Position numbers and translations under genes: made by a program
Origin: Alphaproteobacteria bacterium
GTDB lineage: Bacteria > Pseudomonadota > Gammaproteobacteria > Burkholderiales > Burkholderiaceae_C
Direction: 5' to 3'
Assembly: GCA_030054175.1 (NCBI GenBank)
Contig: JASGCM010000023.1
Coordinates: forward strand, 1-44,717
Length of the DNA: 44,717 bases
The notes under the pieces: model-generated
Databases searched by the model: none
Told to the model about the DNA's origin: nothing
The model's input: only the letters and a program-made list of their open reading frames with translations
Shown: positions 8,403-17,362 of the stretch, in pieces
Layout: each line of letters opens with the position of its first letter
Numbering within the stretch: position 1 is the first letter of the stretch

Positions 8403-11180
8403 ATGGACAATGCGGGGATGAGTGCACCCCAGCCCACCCTTTTGCTTGTTGACGGCTCCAGTTACCTGTACAGGGCCTTTCACGCCATGCCCGATTTGCG
8501 GGTCGATCCGGGCGATCCAGACAGCCCAGCTATCGGAGCCATCCGGGGCATGATCAACATGATGAACAGCCTGCGCAAGGAAGTGCCCACACACTATGCG
8601 GCTTGCATCTTTGACGCCAAAGGCCCCACCTTTCGCGACGAGATTTATCCCCAGTACAAGGACAATCGCTCGCCCATGCCCGATGATTTGCGCAGCCAAG
8701 TCGAGCCCATTCATCAAGTGGTGCGTTTGATGGGTTGGCGGGTGCTTGAGGTTCCCGGCATCGAGGCCGACGACGTGATCGGCACCTTGGCCTGGCGTGC
8801 GTCCGAATTGGGCTGGCAGGTGGTGATCTCCAGCGGAGACAAAGATCTGAGCCAATTGGTCAGCGAGCGCGTCACCATGGTCGACACCATGAACGGGAAG
8901 CGGCGCGATATCGCCGGTGTGCAGGCCGAATTCGGCGTGCCCCCAGAGCGCATGCTCGACTACCAAACCCTGGTGGGTGACGCCGTCGATAACGTGCCCG
9001 GCGTGGCCAAGGTCGGTCCCAAGACCGCCGCCAAATGGTTGCAAGAGTTCGGCTCGTTGGAAAACCTGCTGGCTCATGCCGCCGACATCAAGGGCGTGGC
9101 CGGTGAAAATCTGCGCCAGTCGCTCGACTGGTTGCCCACGGCGCGCCAATTGCTTCGCATCAAGACCGATTGCGATTTGACCGGCCATGTGGCGGGCTGG
9201 CCCGCCATGGAAGACCTGCTGCTACACGAGCCGCAATCCGAAGCCTTGTCGCAGCTATACCTGCAATATGGTTTCAAATCTCTGGCGGCCAAGTCGGCCA
9301 CGCCCAAAGGCACCGCCCCCGCCTCGCCGTCGTTGGATCTCTTCGATGAGCCCGCACCTGTCGTGGCCACCGTGCAAGAGGTGCGCTATGAAACTGTCTT
9401 GGACTTCGATCAGCTGACCCGCTGGATCGATCGCCTCACCCGGGCCGACTTGACTTGCATCGACACCGAGACCACGTCTTTGGATGCCATGCAGGCCAGG
9501 TTGTTGGGCATTTCGCTGTGCGTTGAGCCCGGTCAGGCCGCTTACATTCCCTTGGCACACAACGGACCGGGTTGCCCAGCGCAGTTGCCGCCCGATGAGG
9601 TGTTGGCTCGTCTGCGCCCTTGGCTGGAAGACCCGCGTGCCGCCAAATTGGGTCAACACGTGAAGTACGACCGCCATGTGCTGGCCAACCATGGCATCGA
9701 GTTGCGCGGTCTAGTTCACGACACCATGCTGCAAAGCTATGTGCTGGAGGTCCACAGGCCGCACAGTCTTGAGAGTCTGGCCGAGCGACACCTGGGCCTC
9801 AAGGGTCTCAGTTTCGAAGCACTATGTGGCAAAGGCGTGCATCAGATTTCCTTTGCCCAGGTGGATTTGGAGCGTGCCGCTCAATACGCTTGCGAGGATG
9901 CCGATTTCACCCTGCGCGTGCACCAGGTTTTGTGGCCCCGTTTGCAACAAACCCCCGAGTTGCTGCCGGTATATCAACTGGAAATCGACAGCAGCGAGAG
10001 CCTCTACCGCATGGAGCGCAATGGGGTGTTGATCGACGCCCAGGTCTTGGCGCAGCAAAGCCATGAGTTGGGCCAGCGGATTTTGGATCTCGAGCGCCGC
10101 GCCCATGAGCTGGCCGGCCAACCCTTCAACCTGGGCTCGCCCAAGCAAATCGGTGAGATTTTTTTCCAGCGGCTGGGCTTGCCAGTGGTGAAAAAAACCG
10201 CTACCGGTGCGCCCAGCACCGACGAAGAGGTGCTGGAAAAACTGGCCGAGGACTACCCCTTGCCGAAGGTTATTTTGGAGCATCGAGGTCTGTCCAAACT
10301 CAAAAGCACCTACACCGACAAACTGGCCGCCATGGCCCATCCCGGTGACTGTCGAGTGCACACCCATTACGCTCAGGCGGTGGCGGTCACTGGCCGCTTG
10401 TCGAGCAACGATCCTAATTTACAAAACATCCCGATCCGCACGCCCGAGGGTCGTCGCGTGCGCGAGGCTTTTGTGGCCAAACCCGGTTGCGTGATCGCCA
10501 GCGCGGACTACAGTCAGATCGAGTTGCGCATCATGGCCCACATCAGCCAAGACCCGGCCTTGTTGCGCGCCTTTCACGAAGGCATCGACGTGCACCGCGC
10601 CACCGCCGCCGAAGTGTTTGGCATTGCCACAGATCAGGTCAGCGCCGACCAACGGCGCTATGCCAAGGTCATCAACTTTGGCCTGATTTACGGCATGAGC
10701 GCTTTTGGCTTGGCGCGTGCTTTGGGCATCGACAACACTGCCGCGCGCAACTACATTGAGCGTTACTTTCAGCGCTTTGAGGGCGTGCGTTGTTACATGG
10801 AAGAAACCCGCAAGCAAGCCAAGGCCCGGGGCTATGTGCAAACCGTCTTGGGCCGCCGTCTTTACCTGCCCGAGATCCGTTCGCCCAACGGGCCGCGCCG
10901 CGCCGCCGCCGAGCGTGCGGCCATCAATGCCCCCATGCAAGGTACGGCGGCCGACCTCATTAAAATGAGCATGAACCAAATCCAAAAGACCCTGATTGAA
11001 CAAGGCAAGCGCACCCGCATGATCATGCAGGTGCATGATGAACTGGTTTTCGAAGTACCCGAAGACGAGGTCGCTTGGTTGCGCGAGACCGTGCCGGCCT
11101 TGATGGCTGGCGTGGCTCAGTTGCGCGTGCCTTTGTTGGCCGAATTGGGCGTCGGTCCCAACTGGGATCAGGCGCATTGA
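8403..11180 (+). CDS. polA: DNA polymerase I
   Basis: Full-length 925 aa polymerase for gap filling, primer removal and repair. The N-terminal 5'-nuclease domain starts LLLVDGSSYLYRAFHAM. The central 3'-5' exonuclease domain keeps its acidic residues (IDTETTSLD, and YACEDADF in motif III), so proofreading should be active, unlike in Thermus or Bacillus homologues. The C-terminal polymerase domain has motif A DYSQIELR (Asp702), motif B RRYAKVINFGLIYG and motif C VHDELVFE. A second ATG five codons in (8418) gives the more usual N-terminus MSAPQP, and either could be used. It diverges from thrB across 74 bp. Confidence 0.97.
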   Translation: MDNAGMSAPQPTLLLVDGSSYLYRAFHAMPDLRVDPGDPDSPAIGAIRGMINMMNSLRKEVPTHYAACIFDAKGPTFRDEIYPQYKDNRSPMPDDLRSQVEPIHQVVRLMGWRVLEVPGIEADDVIGTLAWRASELGWQVVISSGDKDLSQLVSERVTMVDTMNGKRRDIAGVQAEFGVPPERMLDYQTLVGDAVDNVPGVAKVGPKTAAKWLQEFGSLENLLAHAADIKGVAGENLRQSLDWLPTARQLLRIKTDCDLTGHVAGWPAMEDLLLHEPQSEALSQLYLQYGFKSLAAKSATPKGTAPASPSLDLFDEPAPVVATVQEVRYETVLDFDQLTRWIDRLTRADLTCIDTETTSLDAMQARLLGISLCVEPGQAAYIPLAHNGPGCPAQLPPDEVLARLRPWLEDPRAAKLGQHVKYDRHVLANHGIELRGLVHDTMLQSYVLEVHRPHSLESLAERHLGLKGLSFEALCGKGVHQISFAQVDLERAAQYACEDADFTLRVHQVLWPRLQQTPELLPVYQLEIDSSESLYRMERNGVLIDAQVLAQQSHELGQRILDLERRAHELAGQPFNLGSPKQIGEIFFQRLGLPVVKKTATGAPSTDEEVLEKLAEDYPLPKVILEHRGLSKLKSTYTDKLAAMAHPGDCRVHTHYAQAVAVTGRLSSNDPNLQNIPIRTPEGRRVREAFVAKPGCVIASADYSQIELRIMAHISQDPALLRAFHEGIDVHRATAAEVFGIATDQVSADQRRYAKVINFGLIYGMSAFGLARALGIDNTAARNYIERYFQRFEGVRCYMEETRKQAKARGYVQTVLGRRLYLPEIRSPNGPRRAAAERAAINAPMQGTAADLIKMSMNQIQKTLIEQGKRTRMIMQVHDELVFEVPEDEVAWLRETVPALMAGVAQLRVPLLAELGVGPNWDQAH

Positions 11181-11182
11181 CA
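11177..11182 (+). promoter_or_regulatory. Possible -35 element upstream of the dienelactone hydrolase gene
   Basis: A perfect TTGACA overlaps the polA stop codon 31 bp before the next ATG. No convincing -10 hexamer sits at the right distance (AGGCAT at 17 bp is poor), so only the -35 match is clear. Confidence 0.25.
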
Positions 11183-11213
11183 ACGATTTTTTTAACCTTA
11201 GGCATAGTACGAG

Positions 11214-12110
11214 ATGAACACCACCCTGATTGAAGACACCCATGCTTTATTGAATGCCCCTGCGGTTCAACGCGCCCCCAGTCGCCGTACCGCCCTGCAA
11301 GCGGCCCTCGGCGTGGGGTACGCCGTGGCCGCCGGACCACTGATGGCCCAGACCGCCATCAAGACCCCAAGCGATGGCTTGCAGGCCGGCGAGATCATGA
11401 TCAACGTGGGCGGAACCCAAGTGCCTGTATACCGGGCTCAGCCCGCCGGTGGAACAAACCTGCCCACCGTGCTGGTGGTATCGGAAATTTTTGGGGTGCA
11501 TGAGTACATTGCCGATGTGGCCCGCCGCTTCGCCCGAGCGGGCTACCTGGCGCTTGCCCCCGAGTTGTTCGTGCGCCAGGGTGATCCCCAGTCCATGGGG
11601 GAAATCGCCAAAATTCAGTCCGAGATCATCGCCAAGGTGCCCGACGAACAGGTCATGGCCGATCTGGACGCTTGCGCCCAGTGGGCGGCTCAGAACAACG
11701 GCAACCCGCAACGATTGGGCATCACCGGTTTTTGCTGGGGTGGGCGCATCACTTGGTTGTACGCCGCCCACCAGCCGCGCTTGCGCGCCGGCGTGGCCTG
11801 GTACGGACGTGTCAGCGGCGCCGTCACCCCCAACAATCCGCGCCATCCGGTTGAGTTGGCGACCCAACTCAAGGCACCGGTGCTGGGTTTGTATGGCGGG
11901 GCCGATACCGGCATTCCGTTGAGTCAGGTCGATTTGATGAAGCAGGCGCTGGTGGCCACCAGTGGCAACCGCGCCGCCCAGGCCAGCCAGTTCGTGGTCT
12001 ACCCCGAGGCACCGCACGCCTTCCACGCCGACTACCGCGCGACCTTCCGCGCCGGTCCGGCGCAAGACGGCTGGCAACGCGCCCAAGACTGGTTCAAGCA
12101 ACACCTCTGA
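11214..12110 (+). CDS. Exported dienelactone hydrolase-family protein
   Basis: 298 aa alpha/beta-hydrolase of the dienelactone hydrolase family. The nucleophile is Cys174 in GFCWGG, the acid is probably the Asp of YGGADTGIP and the base is the His in EAPHAFHADY, giving the Cys-Asp-His triad of this family. The N-terminus carries SRRTALQAALGVGYAVAAG ending LMAQ, a twin-arginine export signal after a roughly 24-residue extension. The protein is therefore probably periplasmic, whereas classic enzymes of beta-ketoadipate breakdown are cytoplasmic. The actual ester or lactone substrate is unknown. It follows polA after 33 bp and precedes the ZIP transporter by 15 bp. Confidence 0.9.
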   Translation: MNTTLIEDTHALLNAPAVQRAPSRRTALQAALGVGYAVAAGPLMAQTAIKTPSDGLQAGEIMINVGGTQVPVYRAQPAGGTNLPTVLVVSEIFGVHEYIADVARRFARAGYLALAPELFVRQGDPQSMGEIAKIQSEIIAKVPDEQVMADLDACAQWAAQNNGNPQRLGITGFCWGGRITWLYAAHQPRLRAGVAWYGRVSGAVTPNNPRHPVELATQLKAPVLGLYGGADTGIPLSQVDLMKQALVATSGNRAAQASQFVVYPEAPHAFHADYRATFRAGPAQDGWQRAQDWFKQHL

Positions 12111-12125
12111 TCGGCTCGAAATTTC

Positions 12126-12926
12126 ATGACCCTCGTCTACATCGTGCTGGGCACCTTAGTGGCTGGCATGGGCAGCGTGTTGTTGGCGGCTCTGATCGCC
12201 CGTGCCCTGTTGGCACGCTACACCCAACACCTGCTCAGTCTGGCGGCGGGGGCCTTGCTGGCCACGGCCTTCATGCACCTGTTGCCCGAGGCCTTCGAGT
12301 CGGGCGCCCACATCCACGCCTTGTTTGCCACGCTACTGGGTGGCGTTTTGATGTTCTTTTTTCTCGACAAGGCCGAGCTTTGGCATCACGGGCACGAACA
12401 CCACCAGACTGGTGATCAGGCCACAGACCCCCATCAGATCTCCCATGCACATGGCCATCATGGTCACTCTCACGCCAGCGGCAGTTGGTCGGTTCTGTTG
12501 GGCGACAGCGTACACGCTTTTGGCGATGGCATTTTGGTGGCCGCAGCGTTCATGGCCAATTTGCACCTGGGTCTGGCCGCTTCGGTGGCGGTGCTGGCGC
12601 ACGAGGTGCCGCACCACATTGGCGACTTGGTGGTGCTGCGTCAACAGCCGCGCGCGCGCGGCGCCTTGTTCAAACTGATGTTGGCCGGGGGCACCACGGT
12701 AGTAGGGGGCTTGTTGGGCTATTGGCTGGTCGAAGGCCAGCCACAATTTCTGCCTTATTTGCTGACCATCGCCAGCGGCAGTTACATCTATGTCGCGCTG
12801 GCTGACCTGATTCCTCAATTGCAAAAGCGATTGAGCAGCACGGCCACCCTCCATCAAGTGGCTTGGTTATTGGCCGGCATTGGTGCGGTGACCTTGGTCA
12901 GCGCCATAGGTCTGCACGCCCACTGA
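12126..12926 (+). CDS. ZIP-family divalent metal transporter
   Basis: 266 aa inner-membrane carrier with about eight helices. The metal path is clear: TM4 has HAFGDGILVAAAF and TM5 has HEVPHHIGD, the paired His/Asp/Glu motifs of ZIP proteins. A cytoplasmic loop at about residues 81-118 is strongly His-rich, alternating HGHEHH and HAHGHHGHSH, as expected for zinc handling. It probably imports Zn(II) or another divalent ion. No metal-responsive operator was recognised upstream. It may share a transcript with the hydrolase gene 15 bp upstream, which does not explain its role. Confidence 0.93.
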   Translation: MTLVYIVLGTLVAGMGSVLLAALIARALLARYTQHLLSLAAGALLATAFMHLLPEAFESGAHIHALFATLLGGVLMFFFLDKAELWHHGHEHHQTGDQATDPHQISHAHGHHGHSHASGSWSVLLGDSVHAFGDGILVAAAFMANLHLGLAASVAVLAHEVPHHIGDLVVLRQQPRARGALFKLMLAGGTTVVGGLLGYWLVEGQPQFLPYLLTIASGSYIYVALADLIPQLQKRLSSTATLHQVAWLLAGIGAVTLVSAIGLHAH

Positions 12927-12943
12927 AGCCTGCGGGCGGGGCA

Positions 12944-14344
12944 TCAGTCACCCCGCGCCAGGGCCACGGCGTGTCGGTTGTGTCGCTCCACCAAGGGGCC
13001 CACATCCAGTGTGGTCAGGTGGCCATCGCGGACCACCCGGCGTCCATGTACCACCGTGTGGTCGGCGTTGGCGCTGGCGCACAACAGCAAAGCACCCACC
13101 GGGTCATGCACGGCACCGCCGGCCATCGCCACGGTGTCGAGCCTGAACAAGGCCAAGTCGGCGCAATAACCGGCTTGGATGCGCCCTAAATCGTGGCTTC
13201 GTCCCAGCACCTGCGCACCCCCGCGCGTGGCCAGTCGCAAGGCATCATGAGGCGTCATCTGGGCTGGGCCGTGGTCACAGCCAAAAGGCTCCAGCCCTTT
13301 GCTCACGCGAGCCAGCAACATCGCTTGACGCGCCTCCCCCAACAAATGGGCACCATCGTTGCTTGCGCTGCCGTCCACCCCCAAGCCCACCGGGGCACCG
13401 GCATCGATCAGTCGACGCAGCGGCAAGATGCCACTGCCCAGTCGCATATTGCTGCAGGGGCAATGAGCTACCCCGGTGCGGGTGCGGGCAAACAGGCCGA
13501 TGCCCGCTTCATCGATGCGCACGCAGTGCGCGTGCCAAACGTCATCACCGACCCAGCCCAGTCGCTCGGCGTATTCGGTGGGCGTGCACTGAAATTTTTC
13601 CCGCGTGTAGGCCACATCATGGTCGTTTTCGGCCAGATGGGTGTGCAGTCGAACTCCCAGGGATCGGGCCAGTCGTGCCGATTCGATCATCAGCGACTCA
13701 CCGACCGAAAAAGGCGAGCAGGGGGCCAAGCCAATCTGCAGCATCGCACCGGCCTGGGGGTCGTGCCAGGTTTCCACCAGACGTTGCATGTCGCGCAATA
13801 CCTCTTCTTCGCGCTCCACCACCCGATCTGGGGGCAAGCCGCCTTGGCTTTCCCCTACGGTCATGGCGCCACGCGTAGCGACAAAGCGCATGCCTATGCT
13901 GTGCGCGGCGGCGATGCTGTCTTCCAAACGGGTTCCGTTGGGGTAGATGTAGTGGTGGTCGCTGCTGGTGGTGCAACCGCTCAGCAGCAATTCGGCCATG
14001 GCGACCTGGTGCGAGGTGGTGACCATATCGGGCGTCAGCCCGGCCCAAATCGGGTACAGGCTTTGCAGCCAGGTGAACAGTTCGGCGTTTTGTCCGCCCG
14101 GTACCGCGCGGGTCAACGACTGCACCATGTGATGGTGGGTGTTGATCAGGCCCGGCACCACCACATGGTTCGAGGCGTCGATGCGCTCATCGGCTTGCTG
14201 TCGGTACAGGGTCAGGTCGGTGCCTTCGGGGAGCACAGCTTCAATCCAGCCGTCGCGAACCCACACCGAAGCGCCGCGCAATTCGGTGCCGGCGTCATCT
14301 TGGGTGGCCAAGCAACGGGCGCATTCAATCAGCAAAGTGGGCAT
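12944..14344 (-). CDS. 8-oxoguanine deaminase (amidohydrolase)
   Basis: 466 aa amidohydrolase of the cytosine-deaminase/8-oxoguanine deaminase group, which converts 8-oxoguanine (and in some members isocytosine) to the corresponding hydroxypurine with release of ammonia. Metal ligands are recognisable: THHHM after VVPGLIN, HTHLAEN, WHAHCVRI and the final Asp in GVDGSASNDGAH. The NAELFTWLQSLYPIW and GCTTSSDHHYIYP segments are typical of this group. The length is standard. It diverges from the glycerate kinase gene with only 25 bp between start codons. In Pseudomonas the homologous gene lies near an adenine deaminase gene, as it does here, which supports a role in purine turnover. Confidence 0.85.
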   Translation of the reverse strand: MPTLLIECARCLATQDDAGTELRGASVWVRDGWIEAVLPEGTDLTLYRQQADERIDASNHVVVPGLINTHHHMVQSLTRAVPGGQNAELFTWLQSLYPIWAGLTPDMVTTSHQVAMAELLLSGCTTSSDHHYIYPNGTRLEDSIAAAHSIGMRFVATRGAMTVGESQGGLPPDRVVEREEEVLRDMQRLVETWHDPQAGAMLQIGLAPCSPFSVGESLMIESARLARSLGVRLHTHLAENDHDVAYTREKFQCTPTEYAERLGWVGDDVWHAHCVRIDEAGIGLFARTRTGVAHCPCSNMRLGSGILPLRRLIDAGAPVGLGVDGSASNDGAHLLGEARQAMLLARVSKGLEPFGCDHGPAQMTPHDALRLATRGGAQVLGRSHDLGRIQAGYCADLALFRLDTVAMAGGAVHDPVGALLLCASANADHTVVHGRRVVRDGHLTTLDVGPLVERHNRHAVALARGD

Positions 14345-14369
14345 ATCGGGCTCAGGCTAGACTAGACGC

Positions 14370-15701
14370 ATGGATATTAACCCGACCACCATGCTCCCCG
14401 GCTGGCCTGTGGGCAAGTCACCCTTGGACGTGCTGCGGCAGTTGTACGACCGCGCCGTGGAGCGCGCATTACCCGGGCAGGCCATGGCGGCATGGCTGCC
14501 TCCCGCGCCGCGCGGTCGAACAGTGGTCATAGGGGCTGGAAAGGCTGCTGCCTCGATGGCCCATGCACTTGACGACCTGTGGCCTGCCGATGCCCCTTTG
14601 TCTGGCCTGGTGGTCACGCGCTACCACCACACCCCGGCGCGCCAACTGGCGTGTCGCATCGAGGTGGTCGAGGCCGCGCACCCGGTGCCTGACGCGGCCG
14701 GCTTGGACGCTGCCGAACGGATGCTGAACCTCGTGCAAGGGCTGGGGCCCGACGATTTGGTGGTGTGCCTGATTTCGGGCGGAGGTTCTTCGCTCTTGAC
14801 TTTGCCTGCCCAGGGCTTGAGCCTGGCCGATAAGCAGGCCATCAATCGGCAGTTGTTGGAGTCGGGCGCCAACATCACCGAGATGAACTGCGTGCGCAAG
14901 CACCTCTCGCGCATCAAAGGCGGCCGTTTGGCCCAGGCTTGTGGTTCTACCCCTTTGGTGACCCTGGCCATCAGCGATGTGCCTGGCGACGATCCGTCAG
15001 TGATCGCCAGCGGGCCCACCGTACCCGACGAGAGTACCTGCGCCGACGCGCTGGCTTTGTTGGAGCGTTACCGCATACTGGTGCCCTCGCCCGTGCTTGA
15101 TGCTTTGAGCCGAGGTGAGTTGGAAACCCCCAAGCCTGGCCCCGATTGGCAGCACCGCCGTGTGCACATGGTGGCCACGCCCATGCAGTCCCTGCAAGCC
15201 GCGGCCGACATGGCGCGCGGCATGGGCTTGGCCGCCCACGTGTTGTCCGACGAGATCGAAGGCGAATCGAGCGAGGTGGCGCGGGTGCATGCGGCATTGG
15301 CGCGTGCCGTCGCGCGCGGCGACGGCCCCTTCAAAAGTCCTTGCGTGTTGCTGAGCGGTGGCGAGACCACAGTCACCGTGAAACCCTTGCCCCAGGGGTG
15401 GCAACGCGGTCAGGGTGGGCGCGCCGGGGAGTTCTGCCTGGGTTTGGCTTTGGGATTGCAAGGGCAGCAGCGCGTCTGGGGTTTGGCCGCCGACACCGAC
15501 GGCATCGACGGCATGGGTCTCAATGCCGGAGCCCGGGTCGGGCCCGACACCCTGGCGCGCGCACGATCTTTGGGCTTGAAGGCCCCCGAAGCACTGGCTC
15601 GCAACGATGCCTTGGGGTTTTTTACGGCCTTGGATGACTTGGTCGTGACCGGGCCCACTTACACCAATGTCAATGACTTTCGCGCCATCCTGATCCTGTA
15701 G
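14370..15701 (+). CDS. Glycerate 2-kinase, MOFRL family
   Basis: 443 aa type-2 glycerate kinase (DUF4147 N-terminal domain plus C-terminal MOFRL domain), which phosphorylates D-glycerate, usually to 2-phosphoglycerate. Motifs include GAGKAAASMAHAL near residue 53, ISGGGSSLLTLP near 133, NCVRKHLSRIKGGRLA near 174, and the MOFRL-domain segments LSGGETTV and AADTDGIDG. Older annotation calls this hydroxypyruvate reductase (TtuD), which the sequence does not support. It is the terminal step of glyoxylate or tartronate-semialdehyde assimilation. That fits next to purine-degradation genes, because allantoin breakdown yields glyoxylate. Divergent from the 8-oxoguanine deaminase gene. Confidence 0.9.
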   Translation: MDINPTTMLPGWPVGKSPLDVLRQLYDRAVERALPGQAMAAWLPPAPRGRTVVIGAGKAAASMAHALDDLWPADAPLSGLVVTRYHHTPARQLACRIEVVEAAHPVPDAAGLDAAERMLNLVQGLGPDDLVVCLISGGGSSLLTLPAQGLSLADKQAINRQLLESGANITEMNCVRKHLSRIKGGRLAQACGSTPLVTLAISDVPGDDPSVIASGPTVPDESTCADALALLERYRILVPSPVLDALSRGELETPKPGPDWQHRRVHMVATPMQSLQAAADMARGMGLAAHVLSDEIEGESSEVARVHAALARAVARGDGPFKSPCVLLSGGETTVTVKPLPQGWQRGQGGRAGEFCLGLALGLQGQQRVWGLAADTDGIDGMGLNAGARVGPDTLARARSLGLKAPEALARNDALGFFTALDDLVVTGPTYTNVNDFRAILIL

Positions 15702-15721
15702 GCGGTCTGGCCACGCTTTTC

Positions 15722-15735
15722 TTGACTTAGGACAA
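15722..15735 (+). promoter_or_regulatory. FNR/DNR-like box
   Basis: TTGACTTAGGACAA fits the TTGAC-N4-GTCAA pattern of Crp/Fnr-family sites at 9 of 10 defined positions. It lies about 36 bp upstream of the start of the broken Crp/Fnr gene, where autoregulation would be expected. A single match in GC-rich DNA could be chance. Confidence 0.4.
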
Positions 15736-15771
15736 AACGAGGTCTGGACTTTTGGGGCAAAGTTCCCCCGT

Positions 15772-16267
15772 ATGTTGTCATTGTCCGAATTGCTCGATCG
15801 CATCGCACCCCAGGTTTTGCCCTCGGGGGCGCGGCTGCTCACCCGGGGTCAAGCCGACACCCATGCGGTCTACTTGCTGTCTGGTCTGGCCAGCTTGGGG
15901 CTGTGGCAGGCCGGTCGCCCAACTCCGGGGTTGGCTGGCCGAGCAGCCCGCCGCAACCCAAGGCCTGTTGCGCAGTCTGGCGCGGCAACAGACCGAATGG
16001 GCCGAAACAACGCTGAGCCGTTTGGCCATGGATGCCCATGCCCGCTGCGCTCAGTGGCTCTTGCATCAGGCTGAAACCGATGGCGCAGCTTGTCTGGTGC
16101 AGTTGACCCAGCGCAAGCGCCAGATCGCAGAACAGTTGGGCATGGCCCCGGAGACCTTCTCGCGGATCTTGCGCGACTGGCGTGAGCAAGGACTGATCCA
16201 TGGCCGTGGCCGGACCCTGAACCTGGTCGATCCGGTGCGCCTGCGCTCCCTGACCCAACCCGCTTGA
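15772..16267 (+). pseudogene. Crp/Fnr-family regulator with internal deletion and frameshift
   Basis: The N-terminal start of a cyclic-nucleotide-binding-like domain is read in one frame from ATG 15772 (MLSLSELLDRIAPQVL through to LLSGLASLGLW). The end of that domain, the dimerisation helix and the winged helix-turn-helix are read in another frame (from about 15918: AQLRGWLAEQPAATQGLL, ending RKRQIAEQLGMAPETFSRIL and GRGRTLNLVD). Together they cover about 496 nt, whereas family members need about 680 nt. What is missing is the middle of the sensor beta-roll. A deletion of about 180 nt that also shifts the frame explains this (inference). The DNA-binding domain alone could be made only from an internal start. 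Located between the glycerate kinase and adenine deaminase genes, which it may once have regulated. Confidence 0.8.
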
Positions 16268-16282
16268 GATCAGGGTCAAGCG
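16261..16282. repeat. 7-bp inverted repeat over the end of the Crp/Fnr remnant
   Basis: CGCTTGA (16261-16267) and TCAAGCG (16276-16282) are exact inverted repeats around 8 bases, overlapping the remnant's stop codon and 49 bp before the deaminase ATG. It has TTGA/TCAA half-sites but a spacing 2 bp too long for an FNR box, and it lacks a T run, so both operator and terminator readings are weak. Confidence 0.35.
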
Positions 16283-16330
16283 CCATCCGGCTTGGCCTGA
16301 GAGTAAACTGGGCGCTACACGGAGCACGAC

Positions 16331-17362
16331 ATGACGCCTGCACTACGTTCCTTGCTGACCGGCATGCCCAAGGACGAGTTGCACATCCACATCGAAGGCT
16401 CGCTCGAACCCGAACTGATTTTTCAGCTGGCGCGGCGCAACGGAGTCAGTTTGCCTTATGCCAGCGTCGAGCAATTGCGCGCAGCCTACGCCTTCACCAA
16501 CCTGCAAAGTTTTCTCGACATCTATTACGCTGGGGCCAGCGTTTTGCTGACCGAAGACGATTTCTATGCCATGGCCATGGCCTACTTTGAGCGTGCCGCT
16601 GCCGATCATGTGGTACACGCCGAGCTGTTCTTCGACCCCCAGACCCACACCTCGCGCGGGGTCCCCATGGCGGCTGTGATTGGCGGCCTGTACCGGGCTT
16701 GCCAAGATGCGCGCCAACGTTGGGGCTTGCATGCCGAATTGATTCTTTGTTTTCTGCGGCATCTGTCGCAAGAAGACGCCATGGCGTCGCTGGAGTTGGC
16801 GTTGACTTATCGCCACCAGTTCATAGGCGTCGGGCTCGACTCGAGCGAACTGGGCCATCCACCTGAAAAGTTCACCCAGGTCTTTGCCCGTTGCCGCGAC
16901 TTGGGCTTGCGCGTGGTTGCACATGCCGGGGAAGAGGGGCCGCCGGCCTATATCCATTCGGCACTCGATGTTTTGGGGGCCGAACGCATCGACCATGGGG
17001 TGCAAGCCGAACAAGACTCGGCACTGATGCAAAGGCTGGCGCGCCAATGCACGCCGCTCACGGTGTGTCCGCTCTCCAACATCAAACTGTGTGTGTTCGA
17101 TGAATTGCGACAACACAATCTGCGCCGTTTGCTCGAGGCCGGCTTGTGCGTCACCATCAACTCGGATGATCCGTCCTACTTTGGCGGCTATCTGAACGAC
17201 AACTACATCCAGACCTTTGAGGCGCTGGATCTGGGTCCAGAGCACGCGATCCAACTGGCACGACACAGTTTCGAGGCCAGCTTCGTTGACCCGGCCTTGC
17301 GCGATCACTGGTTGATCCAATTGGACGAATATCACCAAGCTTGGTCGGCTACCCATGTCTGA
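16331..17362 (+). CDS. Adenine deaminase / adenosine deaminase-family protein
   Basis: 343 aa TIM-barrel amidohydrolase. Zinc ligands are His18 and His20 in LHIHIEGSLEP, the His of VVAHAGEEG and the Asp of NSDDPSYFGG. The DHG motif (ERIDHGVQAEQD) is also present. SFLDIYYAGASVLLTEDDFY and FDPQTHTSRGV match the bacterial subgroup shown in Pseudomonas to act on adenine rather than adenosine, so adenine to hypoxanthine is the more likely reaction. Adenosine deamination remains possible. Its stop overlaps the ATG of the next gene by 8 bp, so the flavin monooxygenase is probably co-translated. Confidence 0.88.
   Translation: MTPALRSLLTGMPKDELHIHIEGSLEPELIFQLARRNGVSLPYASVEQLRAAYAFTNLQSFLDIYYAGASVLLTEDDFYAMAMAYFERAAADHVVHAELFFDPQTHTSRGVPMAAVIGGLYRACQDARQRWGLHAELILCFLRHLSQEDAMASLELALTYRHQFIGVGLDSSELGHPPEKFTQVFARCRDLGLRVVAHAGEEGPPAYIHSALDVLGAERIDHGVQAEQDSALMQRLARQCTPLTVCPLSNIKLCVFDELRQHNLRRLLEAGLCVTINSDDPSYFGGYLNDNYIQTFEALDLGPEHAIQLARHSFEASFVDPALRDHWLIQLDEYHQAWSATHV

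Noticed and set aside
13193..14365. 390-codon plus-strand ORF opposite the 8-oxoguanine deaminase gene
   Set aside because: Shadow of a gene with complete metal-binding motifs on the other strand. The product has no recognisable domain.
16261..16282. FNR site at the inverted repeat before the deaminase gene
   Set aside because: TTGA and TCAA are 8 bp apart, whereas FNR-type sites need 6.
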